This document shows positions 1 to 9,900 of a DNA stretch of 17,325 nt, in pieces. Each line of letters starts with the position of its first letter. Position 1 is the first letter of the stretch. The translations under genes were made by a program, and so were the position numbers. The notes beneath the pieces are model-generated. The model saw only the letters and a program-made list of their open reading frames with translations, did no database searches and was not told where the DNA came from. This DNA comes from Auxenochlorella pyrenoidosa (Eukaryota > Chlorophyta > Trebouxiophyceae > Chlorellales > Chlorellaceae), in NCBI GenBank assembly GCA_001430745.1, contig KQ481977.1:277547-294871 (forward strand), written 5' to 3'.

Positions 1-287
1 GGCGACGGCGGGTCGGGCGGGCCGGACCGTGCGAGGGAGGGTGAGGGCGGGGGAGTGTGTGTGTGTGTGGTGGGTGGGGTGGGGTGGGGGGGGGGGTCCG
101 GTCGGGCGGCCCTGGGCAAGCCGCGAGGGCTGGGCAAGCAGCGAGCGGCTGCTGCAACCAGGGTGGCTGCCCTGTTTCTCCACGCAAGCCCAGGCGCAGC
201 AACTAGCGCCCAGCTGCAGCAGCGCGCACGCAGCCCTGCATCGCGTGCAGGCAGGCGGACAGGGGCGCGCGAGTGCACCAGCTAAGC
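1..287. other. Left-edge non-coding stretch, presumed 3' UTR of the beta-helix gene
   Basis: This lies downstream of the minus-strand stop codon at 288-290 and should hold the 3' UTR of that gene. I see no TGTAA polyadenylation signal on the minus strand here, so the transcript may end left of the window or use another signal. The only structure is a GT/G-rich low-complexity run at about 52-96. No convincing exon was found on either strand. Confidence 0.45.
52..96. repeat. (GT)n followed by a poly-G low-complexity tract
   Basis: The run starts as a GT dinucleotide repeat and passes through TGGG units into about eleven consecutive G. A similar GT/GGGT tract lies at the right edge (about 17230-17310). 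It is simple sequence and looks non-coding. Confidence 0.8.
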
Positions 288-3200
288 TCACGAGGGCGAG
301 GGCGAGGGCGGCGGCGCCGGCGGCGCCGGCGGCGCGTACACCAGGATGGCGCCGTCGCTGGGCTCCACCCCGACCGACGTGTCTGGCGGGGTGATGTACA
401 GTTTGGACTGGGTGCTGTACCGCAGGTAGATGTCGGGGCCCCAGCCGTTCTGCGGGGGCGGGACAGGTGCGCGGCTGGGATGAGCGGAGCCTTACGTCGC
501 GCCGGGGGGGCCACACTCTCTCAACCCCGCCTCGCAGCCCCCGGGGAGCACACCAAGTTCCAGGCGGCCCGCCTCCGCAAGAGCAGGGCCGCGGCCACGT
601 GCAGGGCCAGCGCAGAGCACTCCCTCCGGAGGGCGCTAGAGGCCGAAGGGGGGGGAAGGGGCAGCGGGCGCGCCGCTCGCTCACCCCCGCCTCGCTGCCC
701 TGGAAGGTGCAATCCTCAACCAGCATCGTGTCCTGGCCCTCCATCTCGATGGCAGCGCCGCCCTGGCCTGCAGCAGGGTGGGGCGCACACAAGACGGGAG
801 CGCATGAGGAGGGCGAGAGGCAACAGCCCACCAGCTTCCTGCCTCTCTGCCGTGGCGAGCCGGAGAGCAGGGCTGGCTGCAGGAGATCCGGGATGGGCGC
901 CGCACTGCGTGGTCCACGCTGCCGGCATGGCTCAGCGGCCGGCACGGCGCAGCGCGCTGGACCAAGCATGCACAACGGGGCGCAGGCGCCCAGTGCAGCG
1001 GCACATGCAGGTAATCGCAGGAGCTCAGCGCTGCACTGCTGCGATGAAGCAGCGCATGCAGTCGACCGGTGCGGCAACAATGACGGGGCGGGCAGCGGCG
1101 GGAGCACTGACCTGCGCTGTTGTCCATGAAGCGGCAGCGCCTGGCGTACGATGTGGCGCCGCCCACCAGAATGGCGCCGCCCACAGTCTGGGCATTGTTG
1201 CCCGTGAAATCGCAGTTGGTGAAGTTGGCGCTGGCGCCTGCAGGGAAGGGCGGGCGGCATGTGCGTGGCGTGGATTAGATAAAGTCGCACTGGCGAAGCC
1301 GGCGCTGGCGCCGGCGGCCACACACAAGGCGCGAGAGGCAGAGACCTCGAGGCACGGCCGCACGAGGCGCCGCTGCAGGCCGCGGCTGTGATGGCCAGGC
1401 AAGGCTGGCCAGGCGCCCCGGGGGGCCGCGATCAGGAGGGGGGCGTTGTTGTGAGCAGCCCAGGCGCGGCCATGGCAGGAGCCTGAGCCGACGTGCCAAC
1501 ACGCCCTCGGCGCCGCGCCCGCTGCGGCGCGCAGGCCGCCATGCTCAGCGGGGCGGCGATGCTCATCCCTGCGGTGCACCTGCGTAGCAAGCCACCGCGC
1601 CAGCGCGGCCTGCCGTGTTCTTTGTGAACTTGCAGTCTGTGAAGATGGCCTTTCCCAGGTTGAACACCTCGACTGCGTGTGGGTGTCAGGGTGGGCAGGT
1701 TAAAGGGGAAGTGTTGTGAGGAGAGGGGTGTCAGGAGCGACGAGTGCAGGGGCCGGCAGGGAGCAGGCCGCAGGCAAGCTGCCAGCTGAGGTCAGGACTG
1801 CGGCGCCACCTGGCAGCAGGGAACGGGCCGGCAAGGGTGCAGCAGCAGCACCGCCGCCCGCAGCCCCGCGACGCACCCGCGCCGCCAAACACGCCGACTG
1901 TCGCCTGGTCCTGCCGCCCGTTTGCAAACTCAATGTTGCGAATGTCAGCAAAGGCATAGTACCCTTCTATCTTCATGATCTGATACTTGCCTGCAGGGGG
2001 CAGGCCAGGAAGGGGGGCGGTGAGGGGGCGCCCTCTGGCCCCACCAGCAGCCTGCCAATAAACAGCACCCACACCTGAGCAGAAGCACAACCCACTGCAG
2101 GCCTGCCAGGTGGATGCCAGCCGGCCTGCACCACACAGACCCCTGCCCCCCTTGGCCCTACAACATGGACCCGCCGCTGCAGCCTGGCATGGGCGCCAGG
2201 TTCTGGCGCGTCAGGCAGCGCCACGCCCTGAGCACCCCCGCGCAGCTGCAGCAGCCCACCCCCACGCCCCTCCAGGGCTCACCGCCGCCGTCGATCCTGC
2301 AGGTGCCGGCGGCGCATGCACCGGCAATGTACACGGCGCCCGACAGGCGCAGCGTGTCGCCCAGCGAGCCCAGCGTGATGTCGGCCACCAGGGTGATGGT
2401 GGAGCAGGGCTGGGTGCAGTTGCGGGCCGAGGCGGCCTTGATGGCGGCCACCATGTCGGGCATCGAGGACACTGTGTAAAACTGCGGGGCAGCGGCGGCG
2501 GGCAGCGGCGGTTGGTGGCAGCAGCGGGGGAGAGGCCCAGTAGGCAGGGGCCGAGGGGGGGGAAGTGTGCTGCTGTGCACAGCGCTGCGCGGGCCAGCAG
2601 TGCAGGGGCTGCAGGGGGCGCGCGGAGCAGCGCGCTGCGTGCCGCCCCGGAACAAGCCGCAACAGCGGGGGCGGCAGGACGCGGCGCCACTGGTAACAGG
2701 TGGCGGCAGCCCACACCACGCGCATGGCGGGCGACAGTGCGCCGAGAGCCGTGCCCAGCTGGTTGGTGCGGCAGCTGCCAGCAAGGTGTGGGCTGCACTG
2801 CAGCAGCAGCCGGGGCGCAAACCCATCAGGCATCAAGCTACCAAGGATACCCTCGAGTCACCTGCATCGTATTGTCTATTTTCGAGGGGTCGAGCGCCAC
2901 CTGCCCCGGCGGGAAGGGCGGCGTCAGGGGCGGCGGCGAGGGCGAGGGCGCAAATCCGCCGCCCAGAATGGCCCCTGCATTCAGCCCGCCCCCTCCAGAG
3001 CTGTCGCTCGGCGTGGGGCTGGTCACTGGGGTGACAACGGTTGGCAATGGGCTGGTGCCGGAGCTGGCATCAGTGGGCGCAGGCGGCCCCGAGGGCGGCG
3101 GGTTGCCAACAACTGTGACTGTGGATGCTGCGCCGCCGCCGCCATCGGCAGCAGCCTGCTGTAGCAAGTCGGCCACGCCCGCGGCTGTGGTCAGAGGGGG

Positions 3201-3507
3201 CAGGATGGGGGGAGAGAAGGTGGGTGCACTGAGGTTGACTGCGGCGCAATCGGCCTGGCAGCAGGCGCATGGGCAGCTGGCAGGCGGCGGCAGCCGGGCA
3301 GGCGGCGCCGCCGACAACAACACCCCAGCTGAGACCGGGGGCCCAGCGGCGATCCAAACATTGAAATGCTGCTATGGGGCACTGCCAAGGCCAGGCGGGC
3401 CCCGTACCTGTGACGCGGGCAGGCAGGTGCGCCAGGCAGGCCAGGGCCAAAGCTGCCAGAGCCCAGCGGGCCGTGGGCCTCCATCTGAGACCCCTGCGCT
3501 GCTGCAT
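288..3507 (-). CDS. Secreted right-handed beta-helix (pectin-lyase-like fold) protein, complete, 8 exons
   Basis: Exons on the minus strand in order: 3408-3507, 2862-3328 (or 2862-3238), 2283-2481, 1877-1990, 1580-1672, 1112-1237, 685-767, 288-449. All junctions are GT-AG and keep frame, giving 447 residues, or 417 with the alternative second acceptor. The chosen Met at 3507 is followed by a basic n-region and the hydrophobic core ALAALALACLA, a good signal peptide. An upstream in-frame Met at 3609 would bury it. Residues 34-189 are low-complexity and Pro/Ser/Gly-rich. Residues about 190-430 hold beta-helix coils with the recurring pattern C-x-F/FxxNxAxxxGGA (for example CKFTKNTAG, CDFTGNNAQTVGGA, CRFMDNSAG, CTFQGSEAG). 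The chain ends in a PPAPPAPPPSPSPS-type tail, a possible hydroxyproline glycosylation site. The fold resembles pectin-lyase-like and polymorphic outer membrane protein repeats. I see no catalytic signature, so binding or structure at the wall is as likely as hydrolysis. It is divergent from the chitin synthase. Confidence 0.82.
768..1111 (-). other. Intron of the beta-helix gene (344 bases)
   Basis: This phase-1 intron has donor GTCAGT at the 1111 end and acceptor CTGCAG at the 768 end. No exon-like beta-helix motif, RNA gene or repeat was recognised inside it. Confidence 0.7.
1238..1579 (-). other. Intron of the beta-helix gene carrying a partial exon copy
   Basis: This phase-1 intron has donor GTGCAC and acceptor CTGCAG. 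Bases 1281-1312 resemble the 5' part of the adjoining exon (1207-1238), with small indels, so they look like a degenerate tandem copy. The rest shows nothing recognisable. Confidence 0.65.
1281..1312 (-). pseudogene. Decayed partial copy of a beta-helix exon inside an intron
   Basis: My hand alignment to 1207-1238 gives 27 identical columns out of 33, including a perfect 12-base run at one end. Read on the minus strand the copy begins GASAGFAS, against GASANFTN in the real exon. It then loses the frame through a one-base deletion before the conserved Cys-Asp-Phe and reaches a stop. It has no full downstream half and no donor, so it cannot act as a normal exon. Chance similarity in GC-rich DNA is the main alternative. 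Confidence 0.5.
2482..2861 (-). other. Intron of the beta-helix gene (380 bases)
   Basis: This is the largest intron of the gene. It is phase 0, with donor GTGACT at the 2861 end and acceptor CCGCAG at the 2482 end. It joins the proline-rich N-terminal part to the first residues of the helix domain. I see nothing else in it. Confidence 0.7.
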
Positions 3508-3958
3508 GGCACCCGCCAAAGGCGGGGGAAGGCCGCCGAGGCTGTCAGGGGCTGGTGGGAGCTGCAGCCTTTGAGCGGGTTGAAACCTGCTGCCGGCCAG
3601 GCGCTCCAAAAGCTCTGAGCGTTGCCTGCTGTGACCGATGCAGGGCGCAGGAGCCTCTCCCGCGCCCCGAGCAACATGCTGCGCTCCATGCTGCGGGCAG
3701 TTGGGGTGTGCTCAGCAGACACTAGCTGCTTTTGTCCCACTGCCGCATTACCCACTTGCCTGCCAGTCTCCAGCAGGCGGAGGCAGCGCCAAAAGGGCAG
3801 CTGGGACGTCGCAGGCACCTAACCAACCCTTACCTGTATGGCCGGCGCGCAGTGAACGGACCCACCCGCAGCGCACCCACATCCTCCAGCAGCGCCCAGG
3901 ATACATTTGGGCCGCTGACAGCCTGTGGCAGCCGCAGACAGGCCAGTCGCAGGCAACC
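3508..3958. promoter_or_regulatory. Divergent intergenic region between the beta-helix gene and chitin synthase
   Basis: About 450 bases separate the two start codons, so this must hold both core promoters and both 5' UTRs, unless upstream exons exist. I see no TATA box and no clear operator-like palindrome. The plus-strand frame of the chitin synthase start is open back to an ATG at 3638, so an N-terminal extension cannot be excluded from sequence alone. The ATG at 3959 has the better context (GCAACCATGG). Confidence 0.55.
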
Positions 3959-6900
3959 ATGGCCTCCCTGCCGCGGGAGCCCTCCCTGCCCACTCGGGCG
4001 CTGACGGAGCCCACCATATCAGACGATGGTGCGCACGGCAGCCACCCAGCGGGACCAACGCGCGCTGCTGCTGCCAACCACCATGCCGCAGCAACCACTT
4101 TGCGAGCGTCCCGGGGCAGCAGCGCGGCGAGCACAGCGATCAGCCAACTTTCTAGCATGCCTGATTGCGCGATGGCCAGGCCGGCGGAGCGCCCCAGGCC
4201 GGCAGCAGAGTGGGCACTCCCGCCCTGCGCCGCCGCGTCACCCCTCTGCGCCCTGCCTCCGCCCCCCACACCACGCAGAGGAAGAGCGCATGGAGGACGT
4301 GCTGGTCACCCCCGACTTCGACGTGCAGCCCTCGCCGCTGAGGGACTACTACCAGCACCTGGACCAGCGGCTGGACGAGCTGCAGAACCTGCTGGGCGCG
4401 CAGGGCGCGGCGCTGCCGTCCACGTACGAAAAGTACCTGCACGGCAGCGTGCCCGCGGGAGCGGCCGGCGGCAACCCCGTGGTCTCCGCAAAGGAGTACT
4501 ACGAGCAGCTGAAGCAGCTGCGCGCCGACAGCCAGGTGGGCGCGTGGGCAGCAGGCTCGCGGCGACGCGGCGGCACGGCCCTCGGGCGTGCGCACTGTGG
4601 CTGCGCAGCTCCTGCGGCTGCTGCAGCTGCCGTGCAATGCAGTGTGCTGAGGCACAGCCTGTGGCAGCTCTTGCTTTGACACACCTGTCACACCTGCACT
4701 CTGCCAGTGGACAGCGTGCCACCGCAAGCGGCCTGCACAAGACGGCTGCCCCACGCTCACGCCACGGCGCCCGCCCCTGCCCCCCTGCCCCGGCAGGTGT
4801 ACTACCCCGTGGCCCCCGAGGTGCACCGCGACCTGCTGTGGGAGGATGTGGACGTGGCCGACCCAGCCGAGTACACCTTCTGCCGATACACCCCTATCAC
4901 GACAGAGGTGCGCCCGTGGCGCCCTTGCCCACACTGCTGGGGCTCCCCTTCAAGCTGGCTGGACGCCCCGGGCATCGTGCCGCCGCCAGTGCATGGCCTG
5001 CCAGAAGGGCTTTGCTTGCCGCCGGCGGCAGCGCATGGTTGCACCTAACGCCAACATCTGCACAGCAGAGCACGTCTCTGACCGCCTGCCCAGCCGCCCT
5101 TCCCAGGCTGCCAACGCTGCCCACCCTTCTCACCCCACCGAAGCACGCTCCGTCACCCTCCCTGCAGGATGCGCGCGACTTTGGCAGCGACGGCTACAGC
5201 CTGCGCGTGCAGCACAAGTTCAGCCGGCACATCAAGCTGCTCATTTGCGTGACCCTCTACAATGAGGACCAGGAGACCCTGGGCAAGACGCTGCTGGGCA
5301 TCTGCGAGGTCCGCTGGGGGGAGGGCTGGCGGGCTGGGTGGGGGGCATGCTCGCAGGGAATGGCCCAGCATTCAGCAAACATTCAGTTTAAGCGCAAGGC
5401 ATGCGCTGCAAGTGGCCATGGCACCCCTGCCTGGGTCGCCCTCGGGGGTGCTGTCCACTGCCCCCAGTGCCGCCCTGGTCCCCCCTCAAGTCGCTTTGGT
5501 ACTGCACCCCCTGCCCCGGTCCTGCAGAACCTTGAGGTGCTGTACCGTCAGTATGGCCGCGATGGGAACAAGCACGGCCTGGACTGGCAGGAGGTGCGGG
5601 GTCGATGGTTATGCGCAGCAGCAGCAGCAGCAGCAGCCCCCTTGAGCCGCTGAGCTGTGCACTGCTCGCCCTTCAAGCGGTGGTTTACCCACCATTGAAG
5701 CATGTCTTACCACCCCGCCCCTCCCACCTCCCTGCCCCTACCTACAGGTGGCGGTGGCCATCATCCAGGACGGCATCTCCCACTGCGACTCCTCGGTGCT
5801 GGCGGCATCCACGGTGCAGGTGCGCAGGGCTGCCCGGGTGCAGGATGCAGCAACACAGCCCGAGGCGCTGGGGCGCTGTGCAGCAGTGGTCTCGTGATGA
5901 GGCGCCCACACGCCCCCCCCCCCCACCCCCCCAACTCTGCCCATTGATCGCTGCCAGACGGCGCTTCTTTATGCCACCCCCCACCTGCAGGGCTTCTACT
6001 CTGAGAACATGCAGCAGGCGGACGCTGTGGGCCTGCCCGTCTCCATGCACATGTTTGAGTACACCGCCAGGTCAGCTCCCCCCCGATGCACGCGCGCCTG
6101 GCAAGCCATAGGCCAGCCTGCCACCATCGCCGGGCCCTCCCCCTTGCCATGGCTGCTCAGCGCCCCTGCCTTCGGCCCGTCACCCTGCCTACTCCTGAGT
6201 CTTATCCTTCCTCCCCTGGGCCGCCCCTCCCGCAGGTACAAGAAGCACGCCGGCCTGGACTGCTACCCGCCGCTGCAGATCATGTTTACCACCAAGACCA
6301 GCAACAGGGGCAAGCTCGACTCGCACTGCTGGTTCTTCGACGGCTTCGCCTACCTGCTGCAGCCCGACTTCTGCGTGCTCTTTGATGCCGGTGGGTGGGC
6401 GGGGCCCCACCCTGCGCACGCAGCTGTGGCGCCTGCATGCTGGCTGGCAGGCCTGTGCTGGTTTCTGGGCACCTGCCGGTGGCGCAAATGATCATGCATC
6501 GCGAGCACATGGCTCCTGCCTGCTCCTCTCTGGCGCCTGCAAGTCTGCGCCACCTGCAACTGCGCCGCCACCCGCCCTGACCCGCCCTGCAGGCACCAAG
6601 CCCATGCCGTTTGCGCTGCGCAACACGTACGCGCACTTCAAGCGCAACCCCTGGTGCGGCGGCCTGACGGGCGAGCTGCGCGTGGAGCGGCCGTACCGCA
6701 ACTTCCTCACCTCGGTGCAGTACATGGAGTGGAAGGTGCGCGGCAGCCGCAGTTGCGGTCGTGCCTGCGGCCGTAGGGCCACTCTGTCTGTGCGCAAGTA
6801 CACCTCTGCCGCAACCCGCCACAGCCTATACAACACCTGCCCTGCCCCCGCCCTGCCCCAGGTGTCGCACTTGCTGAACAAGCCCATTGAGTCCATCTGC

Positions 6901-9900
6901 GGCTACCTCACTGTGCTGCCCGGTGCCTTCTCGGCCTTCCGATGGGCAGCAGTGGAGGTGCGCTGCCGCCGCTGGGCAGCCGCTGCTGTGGCCCTGGGGG
7001 CGCAAATGCCTCAGGCCCTCTGGGCGCGCAAATGCTGGGCGGCGCCGCGTGCTGGCATGTCACACCACAAGCCTGTTTTTGCGGCGCTCTTAACACGCGT
7101 GCACCCGCTTGGCCCCCCGCGCTGCCTGCTCGCAGGGCGAGCCGCTGCGGCGCTACTTCTACGGTCTCTACTCCCAGAACGACCTGTCCGCCTTTGAGGC
7201 CAACATGTACCTGGCAGAGGATCGTGTGCTGTGCCTGGAGATTGTGGCGCGCAAGAACTCCAAGTACTAGTGAGCAGGGCCTAGGGGGGGGCGGGGGTGC
7301 TGGCAAGGGGGGGCAGTGCAGGGCGAGCAACTGGTCAAGTGGCAAGGCTGGCAGGGGGGGCGATGTGGGCAGAGGCAAAGATGGGTTGGTGACCCGCGTT
7401 GGCATGCCGTGCCCAGCCGACTCCCCGCTGGCCCGAGCAGCCATGCCTCACAGCCGCCCACCCTCACAGCCGCCCGCCCTCACAACCTCTGCCCCCCCTG
7501 CAGCCTGGAGTACATCAAGGAGGCGGTGGCAGAGGCAGATCCGGTCATGGGCCTGGCCGGCCTGATCAAGCAGCGCCGCCGCTGGCTCAACGGCACCTTC
7601 TTCGCCATGATCTACACCCTGTCCAACTGGTCGCGCATCTGGACGGAGAGCCACCACACGTGGGTGGTGGGAGGGGTGAAGGCTTCTGGGGCAGGGGAGG
7701 CAGCGGGCGGGGCTGCGAAATGCATCGGTGCCAGCAATGGGCAGGGCGGGCTGATGCCTGGTGGGGGCGGTGCTGCTCTCGGTGCCCCCAGTGCTACGCC
7801 GCAAGGCCCCCACCTGCCCCCCCACCCCCCAAACCCCCACCCTCTTCCGCCCCGCAGCTTCCTGCGCAAGTGCGTGCTATCCCTGGAGTTTGTCTACCTG
7901 ATGATCATGACCTTTGCGGGCACCTGGTTTGGCATCGCCGTGTTCTACACCATCCTGGACCAGCTGCTGCAGGCGCTGTTCAACACCTCCACCCTCATGC
8001 AGAACGTGGGTGCCGCCAGTGGGCCACCCGCTGGGAGTCCTGTGCTGCCGCCCTGCCTGCTCGCGAGCCTCCTGTTGAGATCGGCTGTTTGGGAGGGGGT
8101 TCAGACATGTGATGCATTGTCGCCCACGTTACGCCTCATGCCCAACCCCCCCTGCAGATCGGCCAAATCCTGTCCCTCATCTACCTCTTCCTCATCATCG
8201 TGCAAATCATCGTGAACCTGAAGAACAAGCCAGAGGCGGTTGAAAAGGTGCGGCTGGCAGGCCTGCCGCCTGTGTGATTCGCTGACCAGGGCATGTGCAG
8301 CAGGGCAGACGGGGGGTGCTTCAGTCCCGCTCAACGCCGCCCTGGCACTGCCCACCTGCAGGTGCACCTCTTCTGCGCCGTCTACTTCATCCTCTACATG
8401 ATTGCCTTCACGGCCATCACCATCTGGTGGGTGGCAGCCTGCATGCGCAGCAGACGCTAGCGGCTCCCCATGCGGCATGCATGCTTCACCTGCGTTCTTG
8501 CCTGTTCATGCCCTGGCCCTCCCTCCCCCGCATCATCTGTGGTCTTCAGCGCTCCTGCCTGCATGCGCTGCATGGCTGACCCGGCGCAACTCTTACTGCC
8601 CCTGCCCATCCTCCCGCCCCGGCAGGTTCATGACGGCCTACTCGCTGAACGAGATCTTTGGCTCTGTGGCGCGCCTGGGTGTGATCCTGTCCCTGGGCTC
8701 CATGCTCGTCACCGGCTTCCTGCACGGCGACCTCATGGCCTTTGCCGGCGCGGGCCTGCAGTACTGGGTCATGCAGCCGGTGTTCTGGAACATCCTGCAG
8801 GTGGGCTGGGCTGCGGCAGGGCTGCGGCACTGCTGCAGGGCTGTGCAGCCCACCTGGAAACCTGATGCCCCGGGCAGCAGCAGGCGCAGCCGGCGGCATG
8901 GGCACAAGGGCGGGGCATGGTTGCGCCTCCGTGCCGTGCTGTGACGCCCTGCCGCCCTGACCGCGCAGGTGAACGCCTTCTGCAACACCGACGATATCAC
9001 CTGGGGTACCAAGAACCTGGACACCAAGAAGGACGCCACAGAGGCCAAGCACCTGATGAAGAGCGGCCTGGCCTACACCTCCAACCAGGTGAGCCCGGGG
9101 GCCGGGGCGGGGCGGTGGGGCCTGGCGGCTGCGCTCGGGCTGCGCTCGGGCAGCCGCTGCGGGGGGATGCCTGATTGTGCGCGCTGGGCATGCTGCGCCC
9201 CAGCTCACCGGGCTTGCCGCCGCACCCGCCCCGCAGACTAAGGAGAGCAAGTCGTTCTGGAAGGCGATGATGAAGGTGCATGAGAAGCTGACAGACATCA
9301 ACCAGATCAAGGCGCACAACCAGATCAAGGAGACCAAGCTCAAGGTGGGGGCACCTGCTGGGGGCCCTGCTGCTGGCCTGCCTGCTGTGTAGGCCCTTGC
9401 TGGCAGCTGCATGGACAGCAAGGACCGCATGGCAGGCCGCGCCTCGCCTCTGCGCAGCCTGCTCCTGGGCAGGGCGGCAGGCAGCCCATGGGGTGGGAGG
9501 GCCTCGCGCACTCACCAGCCCTGGTGCTCCCCTCGGCTCCCCTTGCGCGCCCGCAGTCGTTCGCCACCTACCTCCTCATCGCCTGGCTCACCTCCAACAT
9601 CATCTTTGCCAAGTTTGTCAGCATCATTTGCGCGCTGGAGTGGGAGGTGAGCTGCCCTCCAGTGTGCTGTCCTCCCCTCCTCCTTTGTGCTGCTGGCAGA
9701 TCTCGCCTCCGCGCACGCCCTCGTTACTGCCAAGCGGCCCAGGCATTCGCGACAGGGGGTCGCCCCCATACTACTCGCACCCCGAGCATTTGCTCCCTCG
9801 TGGTCCGACCCCCCAACACCTTACCCCTCCACCCCCGCAGGTGTGCAACCAGGCTCCCGACACTGTGTATGGCACCATCATCCAGGACAAGATCAACCAC

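Noticed and set aside
273..1391. A 372-codon plus-strand open frame at the left end
   Set aside because: It overlaps three minus-strand beta-helix exons that splice in perfect frame, and its own composition is Arg/Ala-rich without motifs.
2110..3618. A 502-codon plus-strand open frame opposite the beta-helix gene
   Set aside because: It is antisense to well-supported minus-strand exons, has low-complexity Ala/Gly/Arg composition and no domain; it is a GC-rich shadow.
5614..5637. CAG repeat as a polyglutamine tract of chitin synthase
   Set aside because: It lies after the donor at 5594 in intron 5 and is removed. The genuine Gln run is the short one in exon 25.
3638..5653. A 671-codon plus-strand open frame covering the start of chitin synthase
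   Set aside because: It reads straight through introns with GT-AG borders. Only exon 1 (3959-4028), exon 4 (5168-5308) and exon 5 (5528-5593) parts are real; the rest is intron or out-of-frame sequence kept open by high GC.
8546..9511. A 321-codon minus-strand open frame inside chitin synthase
   Set aside because: It is antisense to four chitin synthase exons with clear membrane segments and WGTK; no family resemblance.
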